From: Watersipora subatra
Taxonomy: Eukaryota > Bryozoa > Gymnolaemata > Cheilostomatida > Watersiporidae
NCBI RefSeq assembly: GCF_963576615.1
Contig: NC_088713.1
Location: forward strand, 41,814,776-41,878,775
Direction of reading: 5' to 3'
DNA: 64,000 bases
Made by a program: the position numbers and the translations under genes. Shown piece after piece: positions 47,601 through 62,600 of the stretch. Within the stretch, counting starts at the first letter, position 1. Each line of letters opens with the position of its first letter. Below the pieces are notes generated by a model, which made no database searches, was not told the DNA's origin, and saw nothing but the letters and a program-made list of their open reading frames with translations.

Positions 47601-50600
47601 GAATTTTTCTACTAGTTGATAAAAAACTTTAGAGAAATGTGCAAAACCTGGTTTATGTAGAAGCAGCTTCTTGTAGTTTCTCTTGGCATCTTCTCTATAT
47701 TTCCATCCAAAATCTCTTTGCACATTGCCTTTGACGATATTCTCATTGGGTTGTCTTCTCTTGTGTCTTTTTTAAGACAATGAATTACCCATTTTGTTGT
47801 CATCTCCCTGCATTCTTCAATATATGTTGTCTCTCTAAATTGGCGGCTATGTTCTTGTATCTTGTAATTGTCTTATCTATTTTTGATTCTATTGTATCTC
47901 TTATCTCTATGAATCCCTTCCTTGATCACGCATTGTTGTTTGTGTAAGTTATTCTGTGCATTTCTGCCTTCACAGATTCTTTCTATATATTGTTATCTCT
48001 ATGCAGGCTCTTTCTCTATGTTCTGTTGTTTCCTCTGGATTTGTCTGTGTTATTCTGTTTATCAACTCTCCCTCTTTTATTTTTTAACCTTCTCTTTGTG
48101 TTGGTGACTTTATAGATTGTATAATTATTATTTATAGATTCTGTGAGATTAGTTTGTATATTTATTATTTGTAGTTTATAGATTCTGGGGATTCTCTTTT
48201 TCGATTCCCTTGTTGAAATCCTCTGAAGTAGTTACTAGTTTTTTTCCATCTCACCTTTGTGTCATCACCAGAATTTATGCTGACTTTTGCATGTTTAATT
48301 TGTAAATGGATTTCTCCTATCATTTACATGTGTGCATTTTACTGGCATTCGTTTGTTTGTTTACTTCTGTGTTTGCCTTCAGTTGTAGCCAGCAGTGAAC
48401 ATTGAATTTAACTCTCTAAGTAATCATAATTGCTGAACAAGCAGCTCAATTTAAAACCATTTGGTGATTATAAGGAACGATCGGTAACTTTACAAGCGAA
48501 TTAATCTCATGTAAGCTTCGCTCCTGTCCTAGCAGCGAGCAGTCGTGGCCGAGTGGTTAAGGCGATTGACTAGAAATCAATTGGGCTCTGCCCGCGCAGG
48601 TTCGAATCCTGCCGACTGCGAATGTTTTTTGCTTTTTAATTTCGGCATTTGAGAAACTTTGTATCCGACTTTTGCTTAGATAGATAGCATACATTTAGTT
48701 TATGCACTATAATAGAGTCGAAAAGGCAAGCGAGTGGTCTTTTCTGTTGCATGTCAGTGGCTAATTTTAGTATTAGGCCTACTTGTATGTAGTCCTATAT
48801 GCTATTCTAAATTTAACTTATTTTGAATTAATGAATTTACAACCATTTGGAGACTGACAATATTTAGCAAAAATAGGTTTACGGAAGTCCATATGTTACA
48901 AATTAGGTGAGACATATTTTCTACGATATAAACAACCCTCTATTATTATCTATTGTATGTGAATAATTAATTATTCTTGATACTGTAGAATAAACATAAA
49001 GTAGCTTAATCCTCATTTTTAACTAGCGAATATTTAATAATTTTCAATTAGTTACACTTAATTAAATGTGTTGGTATATCTTTGCAATTCATTGGGAAAT
49101 TATCTACAGCAAAGCCTTTGTGATAGCGGATTAGATAATAACAAACTACATACACTTATGGTAGCTTGCCAAGTAATCAATTTTGGATTTGTCTTCTTAG
49201 TAAATGAGAGCGCAACTCCTTATTAAACAGTGACATTTTTCAAGTTCTGTTGCCTACCCAATTTATTGATTATTTCCATTCAAGCTTGAATTAAAATTTC
49301 AAATTACTTTTTTAAATAAAAAAATGTATGTATTTTCTGTTTGATTTATTTGGCAGTCTAAACTAAACTAATTGCACTGAAACATTGTTTTAATACATGT
49401 AGTATAGTAGGAAATAAAATACTCATTTTACCAGCTAAAAATTGTGGTGAAGAAGCAATAATTATAAAAACTGCCTTGAGGATTTTCATTATGCTTTTAA
49501 GCATAGCTGAAAAATATTTGCAAATACTTTTTTCAATTAGCATTTAATCATAGAAACCCTGTGTGATAGCATTTAATGAGTTCATAAAACAGGATTTTGT
49601 GAGCCGTTTCACCATTTCAAGTTTTTTTAGCCAAAATAGTTTGTGCACAAACACCAAGTTTTTGGGCTTGTGATCCATTTACATTGACTTCACCAATAAC
49701 AGATCTAGATAGTTTCACTATCATTTTAACTTGCTATATTGTATAAATTTGTAAATGTAAAATAAAATACAAATTTATAAAATAAATGATTATAAAATAT
49801 TATTAAAAATTTATAAAGTATAAATTTGTACAGATATATGAACTATTAACTTTTACTATGGTTAGTGATTCTCTGATTACTCGTGTGTAGAAAGTAAACA
49901 ATGATTCATAGATTGGTGGGTGACTAAATCTATCGTATAGCCTTTGCCTGGAAAAATATTTTTGTACCAACTGCACTGACTGCCAAATTTGAATTTCAGG
50001 AAAAGTTCTTGTTGGTATTGTACGTCGAAAAAGAGTTGTATGGCTGAGGTGAACAACATAGTGTTCCACATCATAAGGCGAAAACTCGTATAAAAGTGAA
50101 ATCGTAACCCGGGTGTGCATTGTACCTAATACACTCTGGCAAAAATCATTGTGTATTACTTGACCAACATAATAGCCCTCTTACTAAATATAATATCTTA
50201 GTGTTATAACCAAGTGTAAACACCCTTTCACAAGGCGCTGCCACTAGAGGGCAGGTCATCACATCTCCATGTTTTTCATTATTACCTTCTTTATTCTCAA
50301 GTAATTACCTGAATATTGACTCGGTAATCCCCCTCATAAGTATCGGTCAGCAACCTACCGTCTTATTGTTAACTTGGGCCTTGCGCCTATTTTCCCTAAC
50401 ACCCTCGCTTTGTGGAAACTGAGGCTATGAATGTAGGGGAGTTTACTTTTCACTTGCTCGCCCGGGGTGCTGTTGGAAGGTTAGGAAATTATATTGGAAA
50501 TCGATTTTTGTATTTTTTTGAGTGATTCGTTTGAGGCGAGGAAAGAAATGGACTGTTCTTGGCTGGATATGTGTGCCTCTGTGCGAGAGATGGGTCGATA

Positions 50601-53600
50601 CGAACCAGGCAAGAAAAATAATAGTTTGTTTTTGTACTAGTTAATAAGTGTGCTTTTGGCAATAAAATGAATAATATTGAATATTATATTAGAAATTATT
50701 ATTTATGATATATATTTCTATAATTATCAAGTTGTCTTATTTCTGTCATCGCTGATGCTAGAAATTTTAGCAAATCAAGCTTTTCAACTGCGGAAAATCT
50801 TTTTAAAAATATAATTTGATGCTTTTAACTGAGTGCGGGTAAAAATGGCGTATTATGTATGTGTATTTAACTTTTTATATTGTATGTATAACTTTCTTTG
50901 ACATAAGTACTCATCAACAAAATGATGTTTATCGTTGACTGCCAAAAAAAAACAAAAATGAGCAAACGAAAATGAGAAGACGAGTCAGAAATTATTCAGT
51001 GAGTTGAATAAAATTGTTTTAAAAGTTGATAATCTAGTAGTATTTTGGAGGAGTCGGGATAGTAGATTTTAGTTTTAGAAAATTCATAAACTAAAGCATA
51101 CGATGGTGGATGTAGTATGTCGATGTCATCAAGTAGAAAATGATGTCATATGTGTGGTATTAGCTGTTGTCCTTATTAAAAGATGCCTTTCGATAAACCA
51201 CACCTCTCCATCAACCTCTACTTCTGCTGAGAGGTTGTCAGCTTCCAATGGGTATATTTTTGTCATTTAGGTCGCATTTTACTGTGTTTCTTCTAAACCT
51301 CAATCGCGGCCTATCAATACCACCGAACATCTTTTCTAAGTTGTAAATAAAGAATCTGTTTTGGGTAGCCTGGAATAGATGGATAAATACAAATATTCTG
51401 AGCATACCTTATGTAGGATTTGAAACCTGCACAAATGTGGAAACGAGCAAGTGTGAGAATCGTAATGTATATTATTATAATCTCCAGGTTGTGGTTTTTG
51501 TGATAGGTGTGGTGTTGTCCATCTTTTTCTAACTTAATAAGCCAAGCCTCTTTGCTTAAAAAGTACAAACGTCTGCTTTTGGCCCGAAAATGTTAAATAG
51601 GTCAACTATGGCAGCTTCCCAGATTTCAGTGAGTAGGCATAATGCATAATCGTGAAACATTAATTATAAAATTTGGAAAAAAATTATTTTTAAGACATTA
51701 ATTAAAATCAATCTTTTTAAAAAATGAAAAGACTGAGTTCCTACCAAATCAAATAGCCTCATCATAGATCAACTATTTGTAAAAAAGGTTTTTTGTTGAA
51801 ACATTAATTATAATATATGTAAAAAAGACTTGGTTTTTAAAACATACTAATTAAAATCAATTTTTTTTTCAAATTGAAAACTTAGCTTCTATAAAGTTGA
51901 ATAGCCTCATCTTAAATCGACTATCTATAATAAAGATTAGTGAGTATTTCTTCTTGTTACACTCTTGCACAAGGACTATCTAATGCTCTTGTTTAATACA
52001 TGCTTCATTAGTTTATTCCATTTGACAGAGATGGGCATCGGATCACACAAATCGAGGCGAGAGAAGTGGGCCGACAACTCCACAAGCGACCTCACTAGTT
52101 TCTCCACCCACTCCAAGTCTAAGCGAGGTACGCTGTAACATAGCCCTATCCTTTCAATCCGCACCGTGTTATGTACATATTATCTTATTGCAAATCATCC
52201 TTGTCGCATATGCAAACATATTCCGCAATGTGTTTAATCATAGAGTTACTCCCCATGCTTTTTGTAAGACTAGCTTTATTTCATTCATGAAATTTCAATG
52301 TAGGTCATGTAATGTAAGGTTTTTCCAATTAGTGGTTCTGCCAGATATCTGCAAATCATAATATAATAATATGTAATTATAATAATAATAATTGTAATAA
52401 ATATAATTATAATATATTATTTAGGAGAAAATAACATCATTTTAAATTAAGTTTATTTCACACTTGTATTTTTACAGGACATTCCTCTCCTTCACGAATA
52501 CCTAGAGTACCTGGCAGTCAAAGTCCTAGTGGTCGACCTTTGACCTCAAATGTCACTCAGAGCAGATCAAGGTCGATGACCCCGACAGGCATTCCCGTAT
52601 TGAGAAGCAGGTCGCAGGCGTCGCCACGGGAGAGGTAAGTTTAATTCTCTAGATCTCATCAACGAATCCTACTTCCTTATTTCAGTTTGACCAATCGAAA
52701 TTAAACTGATCTGATGGAGCCAAATGCATTTTCTATTATGTTGCGATGCGATTACATCAGAAATTGTAATCTCTGGTAGAAATTCCTGTAGCCTATCGGC
52801 TCTCATTCCAAAATTAATGTCTCTTTTGGTGGGAAACCTCTTTTGTTTATTGATGACTTGGTAGATTTTCATATTTTTTCCTTTAAACTGTAGAAAATGT
52901 TACCATTTTTAAAAATCTGTCAGCGACTTCAAATAATTTTCTCGAGCTAAAATTTTTACATTTTATGAAGAATTGAACATAGTGACTCCTCTTGGAACAA
53001 GATCTAGGAAAAGAAATAAATGTGACCAAGATTTAGTATTGGTAATTGTCTCCCCTACAATAAAATATGCTATACAGAGGGAAGCTCAGGATGACCCCTA
53101 GTCCTGGTCTGCGCAGGCCAGCGACTATAGCTACATTGTAAGTATGCATAGAGTCCGTGCTTTGGTTCCATTTATATCATTTTTGCACTCTCTTTTTTAT
53201 ATGTTATAGCAATGGCTAGAGAAATGCTGGCTGTCATTTCTATTCTCTTGTGCTAAAAAGCTAGAATTATTTGTAGTTATTTGCATTGCACTTCATTGAC
53301 CTTTGTCCCACCTGAAAGGACTGCTACAAACCGAGAGAGAGAATTTATTCCTTTGAGTTTTGATGAAGTGGAAGATTAGTGATACAACTGTCATTAGCCA
53401 ACATACTGCTCATCACGCATGTTTTATAAGCTATTGACAGAAGGTTTTGATTTTATTAATTGCAAAACATCAAACATCGTTGTCATTTTATCAAAACAGA
53501 ACATGTTTGTTAGCAAACAACTTCTGGTCAAAAAAACTTGGAACGGTAAAACTAAATTTAAAATTTAAAACTTGTTGAAATTTGTGTAAAATTGTGTTTT

Positions 53601-56600
53601 CTTTATGTTTTGTCTCCTTCCGACACTGTCAGATTTGAAAATTTTTTTCCGTATCTTTTACATATATAAACATTTTGTATTGTAAAGGATTTGTCTTCTC
53701 TTTTGTGGATCAACTTAGATATATGCTACAGGACAATGTTATTCACGGAGTTATATTTTGCGAAAGTTGTCATTTCATGCATTTTTGCAAACAATTTACT
53801 TTTGCGGAGGAACGCATTTGCGAATAAATTAATTTGTGAATCCAGCTAGCAGTAGAGGGCAAAACCTTCGCCTGCTTACAGCATGCGCTTAACTTTTTAG
53901 TTGACTTTTCTATCCTATATGTAAATGTATAGAGATCTGCAAATCAAATAATATACATACCATGTTTAAATCAAAATCATCATTGCCAACTTCATCAACT
54001 TCAGTATTAGAAGTTGTTGAAGGTGATTGCACGGTGAAAAACTGGAAGACCGACTTTCGATGACGACATGCTGAATTATGAAGAAATTGTGACAACCTTG
54101 AATTATTTTGTAATGACTTGCGATGCATTAGCAATGGTCGCAATCCCACTTTCGACGGTAGTTACAAAAAGTTTGGAACTCAGCTATGTTTACTGACAGC
54201 TAGTTTTAATTACATGTAGTAGTTATTCTGACCTTTTCTTTAAAAAAGAGACAATAACACTAATTATTCACAGATTTTAACCATTTGCGGAATTTTCTGC
54301 CAGCGACTTTGTGAATTTTCAAATTTATCGAACAATGTCATTCTGCAGTAGGGATGATAGATGTTAACTTTATTTACACCGGTCAACACCATTTAAAGCA
54401 AATTAGATCGTGAGACAAAAATAGCAATGTAAGTTGTGTGTATTGGAAGAAAAAGCTCCATTGTATGATGCTGTTCTATAATTTAAATAGGCAAATTAAT
54501 GATGTCTGGTATAATGTGAAGTGATTTTTGAGGGAAATAAGCGCGTAATGGATGGTCGGGCAGATCGGAGGAACAATTTGAGTATTTTATGCAATAACTA
54601 CCTAAAACACATTTAGCTCTTTAGCATTTAACGGTTGTTCAAAAACTACAAACCTTTTTGAATCTTTATTATTCTGACTTTCGTATTAAATTACTTTGAT
54701 AGAGAATATTGCTATTAAATCGTTCTTGAAAATATGGCAAGGTTGATCTTTTTTACAGAGCCGATACGATCTCTTCTGTTGATCATTTCAACGAAGCGTA
54801 TGTTTCAGATCTCCATCAGCTAATAGAGGAAATTCTGTTGATGTCCCAGCCTCAGGCAGACGCTCCGTTTCAGCTGACACAAACAAATCAGCTACCGGTT
54901 TAGGGAGGTCCGGTGTACCGCCACCTAAGTGAGTATCACTTTTAAGCTATTATGCCAATTGTTTGTTGGTCTTTAACATGTCCAGCTGTCCAATTATACC
55001 GATTAAAATGTGCTTGAAAAAACATCTTCGCACTAGAGTTAAACTCATGAACACCGGCTTTGCAAAACAGTAGTTTTGCTAACCACTATGCCACGTGGCC
55101 ACCATGCTACACTATGGAATAATTGTAGACATACTTATTACGCTAGCCATTCTTCAATTAAACTTATAGCGCACGCAGAAATAAAAAACACCTTCATTTG
55201 AAAGTTAGAATAGTAAATGCTGTATATGTTGATTGAAAACAAATTTTCTGTGCAAACAATTCTTTCTTACCATTCAGCTAGTGCCTAATAAAACACTGGA
55301 AGCCATGTGAGAGGTAGATCTATAAATTTGTGTACTCGTTCATGAGGACTGCTATCAAAATTTACTTCATTGTTTTATTCATTGTTCTTTTTTAGTTCTT
55401 TTGTAAATTCCCTCTTCTCTTACCATCAGCCTGTGCTTTCACATTAAATTTTGTATAATAAATGCTTCCACATACCAAAATAAAACAATACTTCTATAAT
55501 TTGGTCTTTAAAAATTTCATAATTTTGATCTTAAATGGTACTTCTATTAAGGAGGCCATTTTAGGAAGCCCCACTCTCTTGCTACCTAAAGTTCTTTAGG
55601 CTATCCTGTGCCTGCACAAATCGGCCAATCATTGGCTTAGCTTTGCTACAGCCTAATCTCGACAAATGATACCGATTCGCTGTGAAATAAGTTTTGTATT
55701 TTGAAGTCATTGCATGTTGAAGCAAACATTTCTATAAAAAATATACTGTAATCATTTTAATTGGTTTCATGGCCCAAAAACATGATAATACAGCATGTAT
55801 TTATAACATTGAACTGTATTTTAAGTATAGCTATCAAAAATATAATAAAAAATACTAAATCATACGTAAAGCTAAAATGAATATAAAGTAATAATCATTA
55901 AAACTGACTATATTGTTACATTACCATAGTGACATAAAAATGCAGTGTAGGTTCAACAATGTGTAACTTCGTATGACGTTGTGGTGACTTACTCTAACTT
56001 ACACTATGGAAAGCTTTAACCAAATCACTTTATTCATACATTTTATAAATTTGTTAAAGTTTTTATAGTTTCACTAACCTTTTTAATTTTGTTCACAAAA
56101 CTGCAATACTTCAAGACACTTAAAGTGCCGTATTTTAGGAACTTCTGGTATTACTTCTGGTGTCATGCGTTCAAAAATTGGTATGCTACTCATAAGGAGA
56201 ATCTGAAATTTGAGGTTGTGCACTTGCCATCACTTGCCATCACTTGCCATCGAGCTGCAAAACAAAAACAAATATGTATTTATAAATCGTTGACCAAGTT
56301 TTGGCCGCCATGTTATTTGAACTAGTACCTGGGTTGTTTCGAGTCTTTTGAGGAGTCGTCAGGTTACCAATAAACCACAGAAAATAAGTATATGTCCATT
56401 CATTACTATAATGAGAGTCATGTCTGTCTGTCAGTTCAATGCCACGCTAAGAGCATTAGGAAAAAAGATGGATCCACACAGGAATCAAACCCTGTTATTA
56501 GGATTCCCAGCCAATTGTGCTACCAACTGTGCCGCTTCACCTCAATACATCATGGAATAATTATGCCCATAGCTATTACACATGACGATTTCTCACGGCG

Positions 56601-59600
56601 CACGAGACTGCCAGCATACTCAAAATTATAAAATCATTGAAGGCAAACCATTGATAGCATGCTAGATAGCTATACTGAACATTGCGGGTGTTGAATCTTA
56701 TATAAAGCAGTCTTTTTTCAAACTTTCAACTGTAGCTTCGGACAGACAGATGGATGGAGGAACACGGCTCTTATTAAAGTAAAGATTTCATACCTTTGTA
56801 CATGAGCATTATGTGTTGTATTTAATGTTCAATGTTATAATAGTACGTTCAAATGAATCTTTTAACTGGTAGTTGACACTTAGCTTTGTTATAAGTGTTC
56901 TTTGTACAAATTCGATGAATGGAATGACCCAATGCTTAGCATTTACCATACTTTTCAGACTATAAACCGCACCCATATATAAGCTGCATCTGCTTTATTT
57001 TTCAAAAAACAATAATAAAACAATACATAGGCCGCACCTATGTATAGGCCGCAGAACTCAGGTTGCTGTTTAACATGGCAGCAACTTTGCTGTTTAAAAC
57101 GAAACAGTGCCTAACAGCACTGTTTCGTATTAACCAATGCTTTTTAACCTAGTGCCTAACAGAACAGTATCGTTTAGAGGTGGAACGAGACAGGTTTTTT
57201 AAGTTCGAGACGAGACTCAAGACACTGTCTTGTAAAAATTCGAGACTCGAGACACGAGACAGTAAAATAATGAGCATTTGGTGATGATTTCACTACACAA
57301 TTACTAGCTACTTGGTATATATAAAATTAATAAAACTATTTTTAAATTGAATTTTCGCCTGGTGTAAACGATTTAAATACAACATTTTAATAGTGATATG
57401 CATGTAGTTTTTGTAAACAAAAGTGACACAAACAGCTCTAAAATACCGAAGTTATATATTCTAAAAATTTTGAGCTTGATTGATCATAATTATTATAAAC
57501 ATATTGCTTTGTACATGTATATTTTTACCATCTATTGAATAGTTCTTACTTTTTAATGTAATGAAACCGATAGCCGTCGCTCTACAAAGAAATACCACAA
57601 CTAAAAGAACACACGATTATACTTTCATTCTTATCGTTTCATTAATGTTAAGTGTTGTTTGTGTATTAGCTGTAGTATGTGAATTATATTTAAATTGTAC
57701 TCATGAAATTATATTAATTACTGTATACATGCACATGTATATTCTTATATTGAGCTAACAAAACGTCATTGTTAACCGAACACGGACTATGGTCGACACA
57801 GCCTTTCGTTCGTTTCTCCGTGTCAGGGCAAGTTTTACCCGCGATTGGTAGTATATACGTAAAAGAGGCCCGAATTTTATGAAGGGCAGTTGGTGTTTAG
57901 ACACGATACGATAAAATACAGACATTTTACCCGCAAGTCTTCTTTATTAAATTGGATTATCCGAAGAGTAATTAGATACGATCCGGTATCTGTTTTAAGG
58001 ACACAGAACCGAACTAAAATATAACAGGGCCGTTGTCCGGACTACATGATTAGACTCAGTGGCCAACATAATCAATAACAACAGGTAGTAACGGACCGGG
58101 TATAACTTTAAAGGCAGTTGCCCGCAATCCATTACAATATATGGAGTTGTCGCTACCGTAAGAAGCCATGTTTTAACAACCGTGCGCAGGCGCTTTAGTT
58201 CTATTTCCTGTCTCGAGTTTGGCAATAGTTAAGTCGAGACGAGACCGATACGAGACGAGACAGGTCGATACTCGAGACGTCTTGTGTCTCGTTCCACCTC
58301 TAGTATCGTTAGGCATGAGATTCTGGTAAATGCGCCCTAGCGGTGAAAGAAAAAGCCACAGAATAGCCGCACCCTTACATAAGCCGCATGGCTCGAATTA
58401 TCAGAAAAAAGCAGTGGCTAATAGTCCGAAAGGTACGGTAGATTTTTCGAGAATTCTTTTGAAACCATCAGCTAAAATTACTTTTAGGCCAACTATGAGT
58501 CCAGGAACAAAGCGAAGGAATCTCTCTACCTCACAGCTGCCAAGGTCAAGACCTTTAACTCCTTCCTCGTCAATCAGGTCATTTGATAGACAGAGTTCAG
58601 AGGAGATGAGGTCAGAAGTCTCGGAGGTGACAAGCACCTCCCGTCCCCCGAGTAGACTCCCGATAAGGTTAGAATATTTGGCTGTAATCATGCATGGTGC
58701 CGCTGAAGGGCGGGCTGAATATGATGAAGATATCTGATGAAGCAGGTGTGATTAGTTTCATCACATAGTTTCATTAATTTTTTCTCATATGTAGCAGCCA
58801 ATCAACAGAAAGTTCATAAGTCTGAGCTAAATGATTGGTTAAAGCTTCTGATTTTTTAGATCTTCAAACTGTAACAATAATAGTTTGTAATTGTATTTTA
58901 TCAATTATCAAAATTAATAATCTATAAATACTTATAAAAACAATAAGTGGTTTAATAATTAAGAGTTGCTGACTGAAAGTAAATCAATAATGTGTTTGGA
59001 TAACATAAACAGTCAGGTGATCAAAACTGACCCATTTCTCTGTCCGATCATCAGCCGACTCTATCTATCAACGTTAAAGTATATGATTAGTGATGATTAA
59101 CAATGCAGGATGTAAAATTCACTCTAAATAAATGATAATTAATTTATAAACACCAATAAAATGCATGATGTATATATTATATACTATTTTGTATTATATG
59201 TATTATATATGTATATATATTATTTATATTATATATGCATATACATCTATATGTATATTTATATATATATATACATATATATATATTATATATGTATATA
59301 ATATATATATAATGTATATAATATATAATGTATATATTATATATATATTATATATATATACATGTATATATACATGTATATATACATATATATATATATT
59401 ATTTATATTACATATATATTATATATACATATATAATATATATGTATATATGTATATATATTTATATTACATATAGATGTATATACATATATAATATAAT
59501 ATAAATACATATATATGTATATAATACATATATTAAAACTAATATATAATATATACATCATGCATTTTATTGGTTTTTATAAATTAATTATTATTTATTT

Positions 59601-62600
59601 AGAATGAATTTTACATCATGCATTGTTTATTATCACTAATCATATACTTTAACATATGCTGTCAGGGATGGGATAAAAGACACAAATACTAATGCTTTAA
59701 GAATCTTATAAATTCCATTCAGAACTATACAAATACCAGTGACCTCATCAATCTTCGCTTGTTATGAATCCATCTGCATAACCAGATAATTGCAAGTTGC
59801 TACCAGAAAGTGATCAGAATTATGAAAGGACATGATAGTACATTGATTATGACCTCCAAATCTTGCTGCAAACGTATGTTACTAAGTGCAATTTTTCCTA
59901 TCAGCTCAAGTTTTATAAATACTTTGTCAGCTGCCGTGGTTTGTTTTGAGACAACTACATAAGGTCCATGAATAAAATTGTCAGCTCATTTGGTTTCAAC
60001 ATGACTAGCACATGTTTGGTTTCCTTATGTTGTGTTAAACCATAACTGTCACATACAACTTTTATTGTTCCTTCTAGGTAAATCAGGCATGCTGATTCCG
60101 GTTTTGTACTCAAAATAAAGATTGGTTCACTAACTTTCAGAGTAATGAAGGCTTTTTTACAGCGTTTTAATATTGGTCTTGAAAACAGCACGATCCGCAC
60201 AACAAGCTTCGCCCATAAATACGTGATGTAACCTAGCTTTTTAGGAACGGAAGTTATAGATGTTTAGACCGATTTAGAATAATGGAGATGGGTGTTTTAA
60301 AATCCATTATTATCTAAATTCAGCCTTGAAAAATAATCTCAGTCTTTTCTGAAAGGGAGATAAGCTATTTAACATTGCATATTTAAAAATGAACTCAAAA
60401 AAGCGCGAAAGCAACGCTAGCTTGTGATAAAATTGCGCTTTTTGAGCTCATTTTTTCTTGGCGTTCAGTCTATTTAAACATCATATAACAAGATACGAGC
60501 AATTTTAAATAGTTTATATACCTTTCATAAAAGACTGAGATTATTTTACAGGCTGGATTTAGATAACAATGGGTTTTAAGACACCCATCTCTATTATTCT
60601 AAATCGGAATAACCATCCCTAACTTTCGCTATCAGAAAGTATCAGCGTTTTTCTGTCATTTGCGATTTTTTTTAGTTTTGTGGTGATCTGATTGCCAGAT
60701 TGCTTCTAGATTGAAGTCGATAAAAATTGATTGCAATTAAAACGCTCAGGAAAAATATATGTGTGAGATGACATCACTAGTTGTTATTGTTGCAGTAGTT
60801 GATATCGGCTATTGGGTTCAAGATTGAGCGTTACGCGCTCTTTTCTGTTGGTCTCTTGGCAATTATAGACGTCATAATTGAATTTTCGATTGATCTGAGC
60901 ATTTTAATCTCGATCAAATTTTATCGATTTTATTCTAGAAACATTCGGGCAGTCAGAGCACCTCAAACATAAAAAGCAATCACAAATGATAGAAAAATAT
61001 TGATACTTTCTGGTAAACTCTACCTAAATTTCATGTAAGTTCATCTTTAAACCCTAGGTTAAGCATTTGGGGCGCAATCATATATCCCTTACAGTTTTAA
61101 GGTTGTTACAATAGTTTTGAATTGATTAGGGTAAACATGGTAGGCAATAACTAAATTGTTCATAGTCATTCTGATTAGAATTCTGATTGAGATTGAGCAA
61201 TTACCATGTCAGTCGCGTATCATTGAGGGCATTGAAGAGAAGATAACTCCAATTTTATAGAGATGCATAGGATTAAAGGGATCATTTAAAACTACTCAGG
61301 CAGTTGATGCTGCAGAGCGAATAATTATTGACACCATTATTTTGCAATGCTAGATAGTGGTTGGTTGAGGCTCGATCTACCGGGCTGCAAAAGGAGAGTT
61401 CTAATCCTGAACAATGCAACCTTTTTTCCCATCATTTAACCGTGGTGTCTGATGGACTGATGCAACTCTGATTAGAGTAAAGACTAAGTACTCTAGCAGT
61501 CCGGTGTGCCGTGAGAGATCGTCAGTCAGGTGTAATAACTAACTGCTCAGTTATTCTTAAATGTGGAAAGGATAGTTGATTAGTGTAGGGTGTTAAGAGT
61601 GTTGGTCTCCCAAACTGAAAGTCACGAGTTCGAATCTCGTTGGAACCATTTTATTTTCAACCATCATTTTTGTATTTTCAGATCCAAGTCAGGCACTGCC
61701 CAAGGCAATCCTAATCTCTCTCGGGCTTCTGTTGAGCCAAGGCTGCTGCAGAAGAACTCTTCCAAACCTTCCAGTGAGTTACTTTTTGCTTGGTAACATA
61801 TATTTTACACACAATGCTACCTTCTGGTTGTTATTGTGTGTATGTGCGTGCGTTAGCCTGTTAGTGATTCGGCCTTTGCTGAGTGTTTTGGTGAATAGAG
61901 ACTTATATAAAAAAGCCCAGTGAGAATATCAGTAGTGCAGCTCACCCTTTGTAGTGCAGTTAGTAGGGGGCCTTGCCAGGGAATTGTGAGATAAGCTGTT
62001 TGAATCCCAGGTGGAGTATTTGGTTTTCATAATGGTGTAGGAATGAGAAAGTTGGCTGCCATGCACATGTATTATTGGCCTGTTTTGTTAATTCGTTTCA
62101 TTGTTCATCTCGCGTGACCATGTTGATCACCAAATCTCAATTTACCTAGCTTGACATCAAAATAAATATAAATTAAATAAATTTGACAAAAGAAATTTGC
62201 CATTTGTCTAATTTTAACCAATAGAGTTGAAGCTTATTTTAGCCTCGAATTCTCTATTTGTTTGAAGGGCTACCCAGTGCTCGCCCCTCTGTTACATCAG
62301 CGACAGAACTTACATCACAAGACGAGCAGTCGCCCGGCCTTGACCTTAGCAGCGGAGATGAGATGAATGCCAACCCAAGCGACCCCATGCTGAACACGGC
62401 CACCTTCATCACCCCACCTCACAAGTATGAATACACCGGCTAGCTTCTTAACACTTGGCTAAAGGAAGTTATATAACCTTGTCAGCAAGATCTGTTCTCT
62501 GTGGCTGTCACTGTTCTTTAGCCGTGAAACTCTAGTCTCTTATTTCATCTTATGTAGCTCTTTCAACTTCCGGAATCCTCCGTCATCTGATACTCAACCC

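Noticed and set aside
59165..59476. 103-codon ORF rich in Tyr and Ile
   Set aside because: Translation of a (TA)n-type simple repeat.
61573..61650. Possible second tRNA gene
   Set aside because: The T arm is intact, but the acceptor strands do not pair and the anticodon stem is poor; it is a SINE or tRNA pseudogene.
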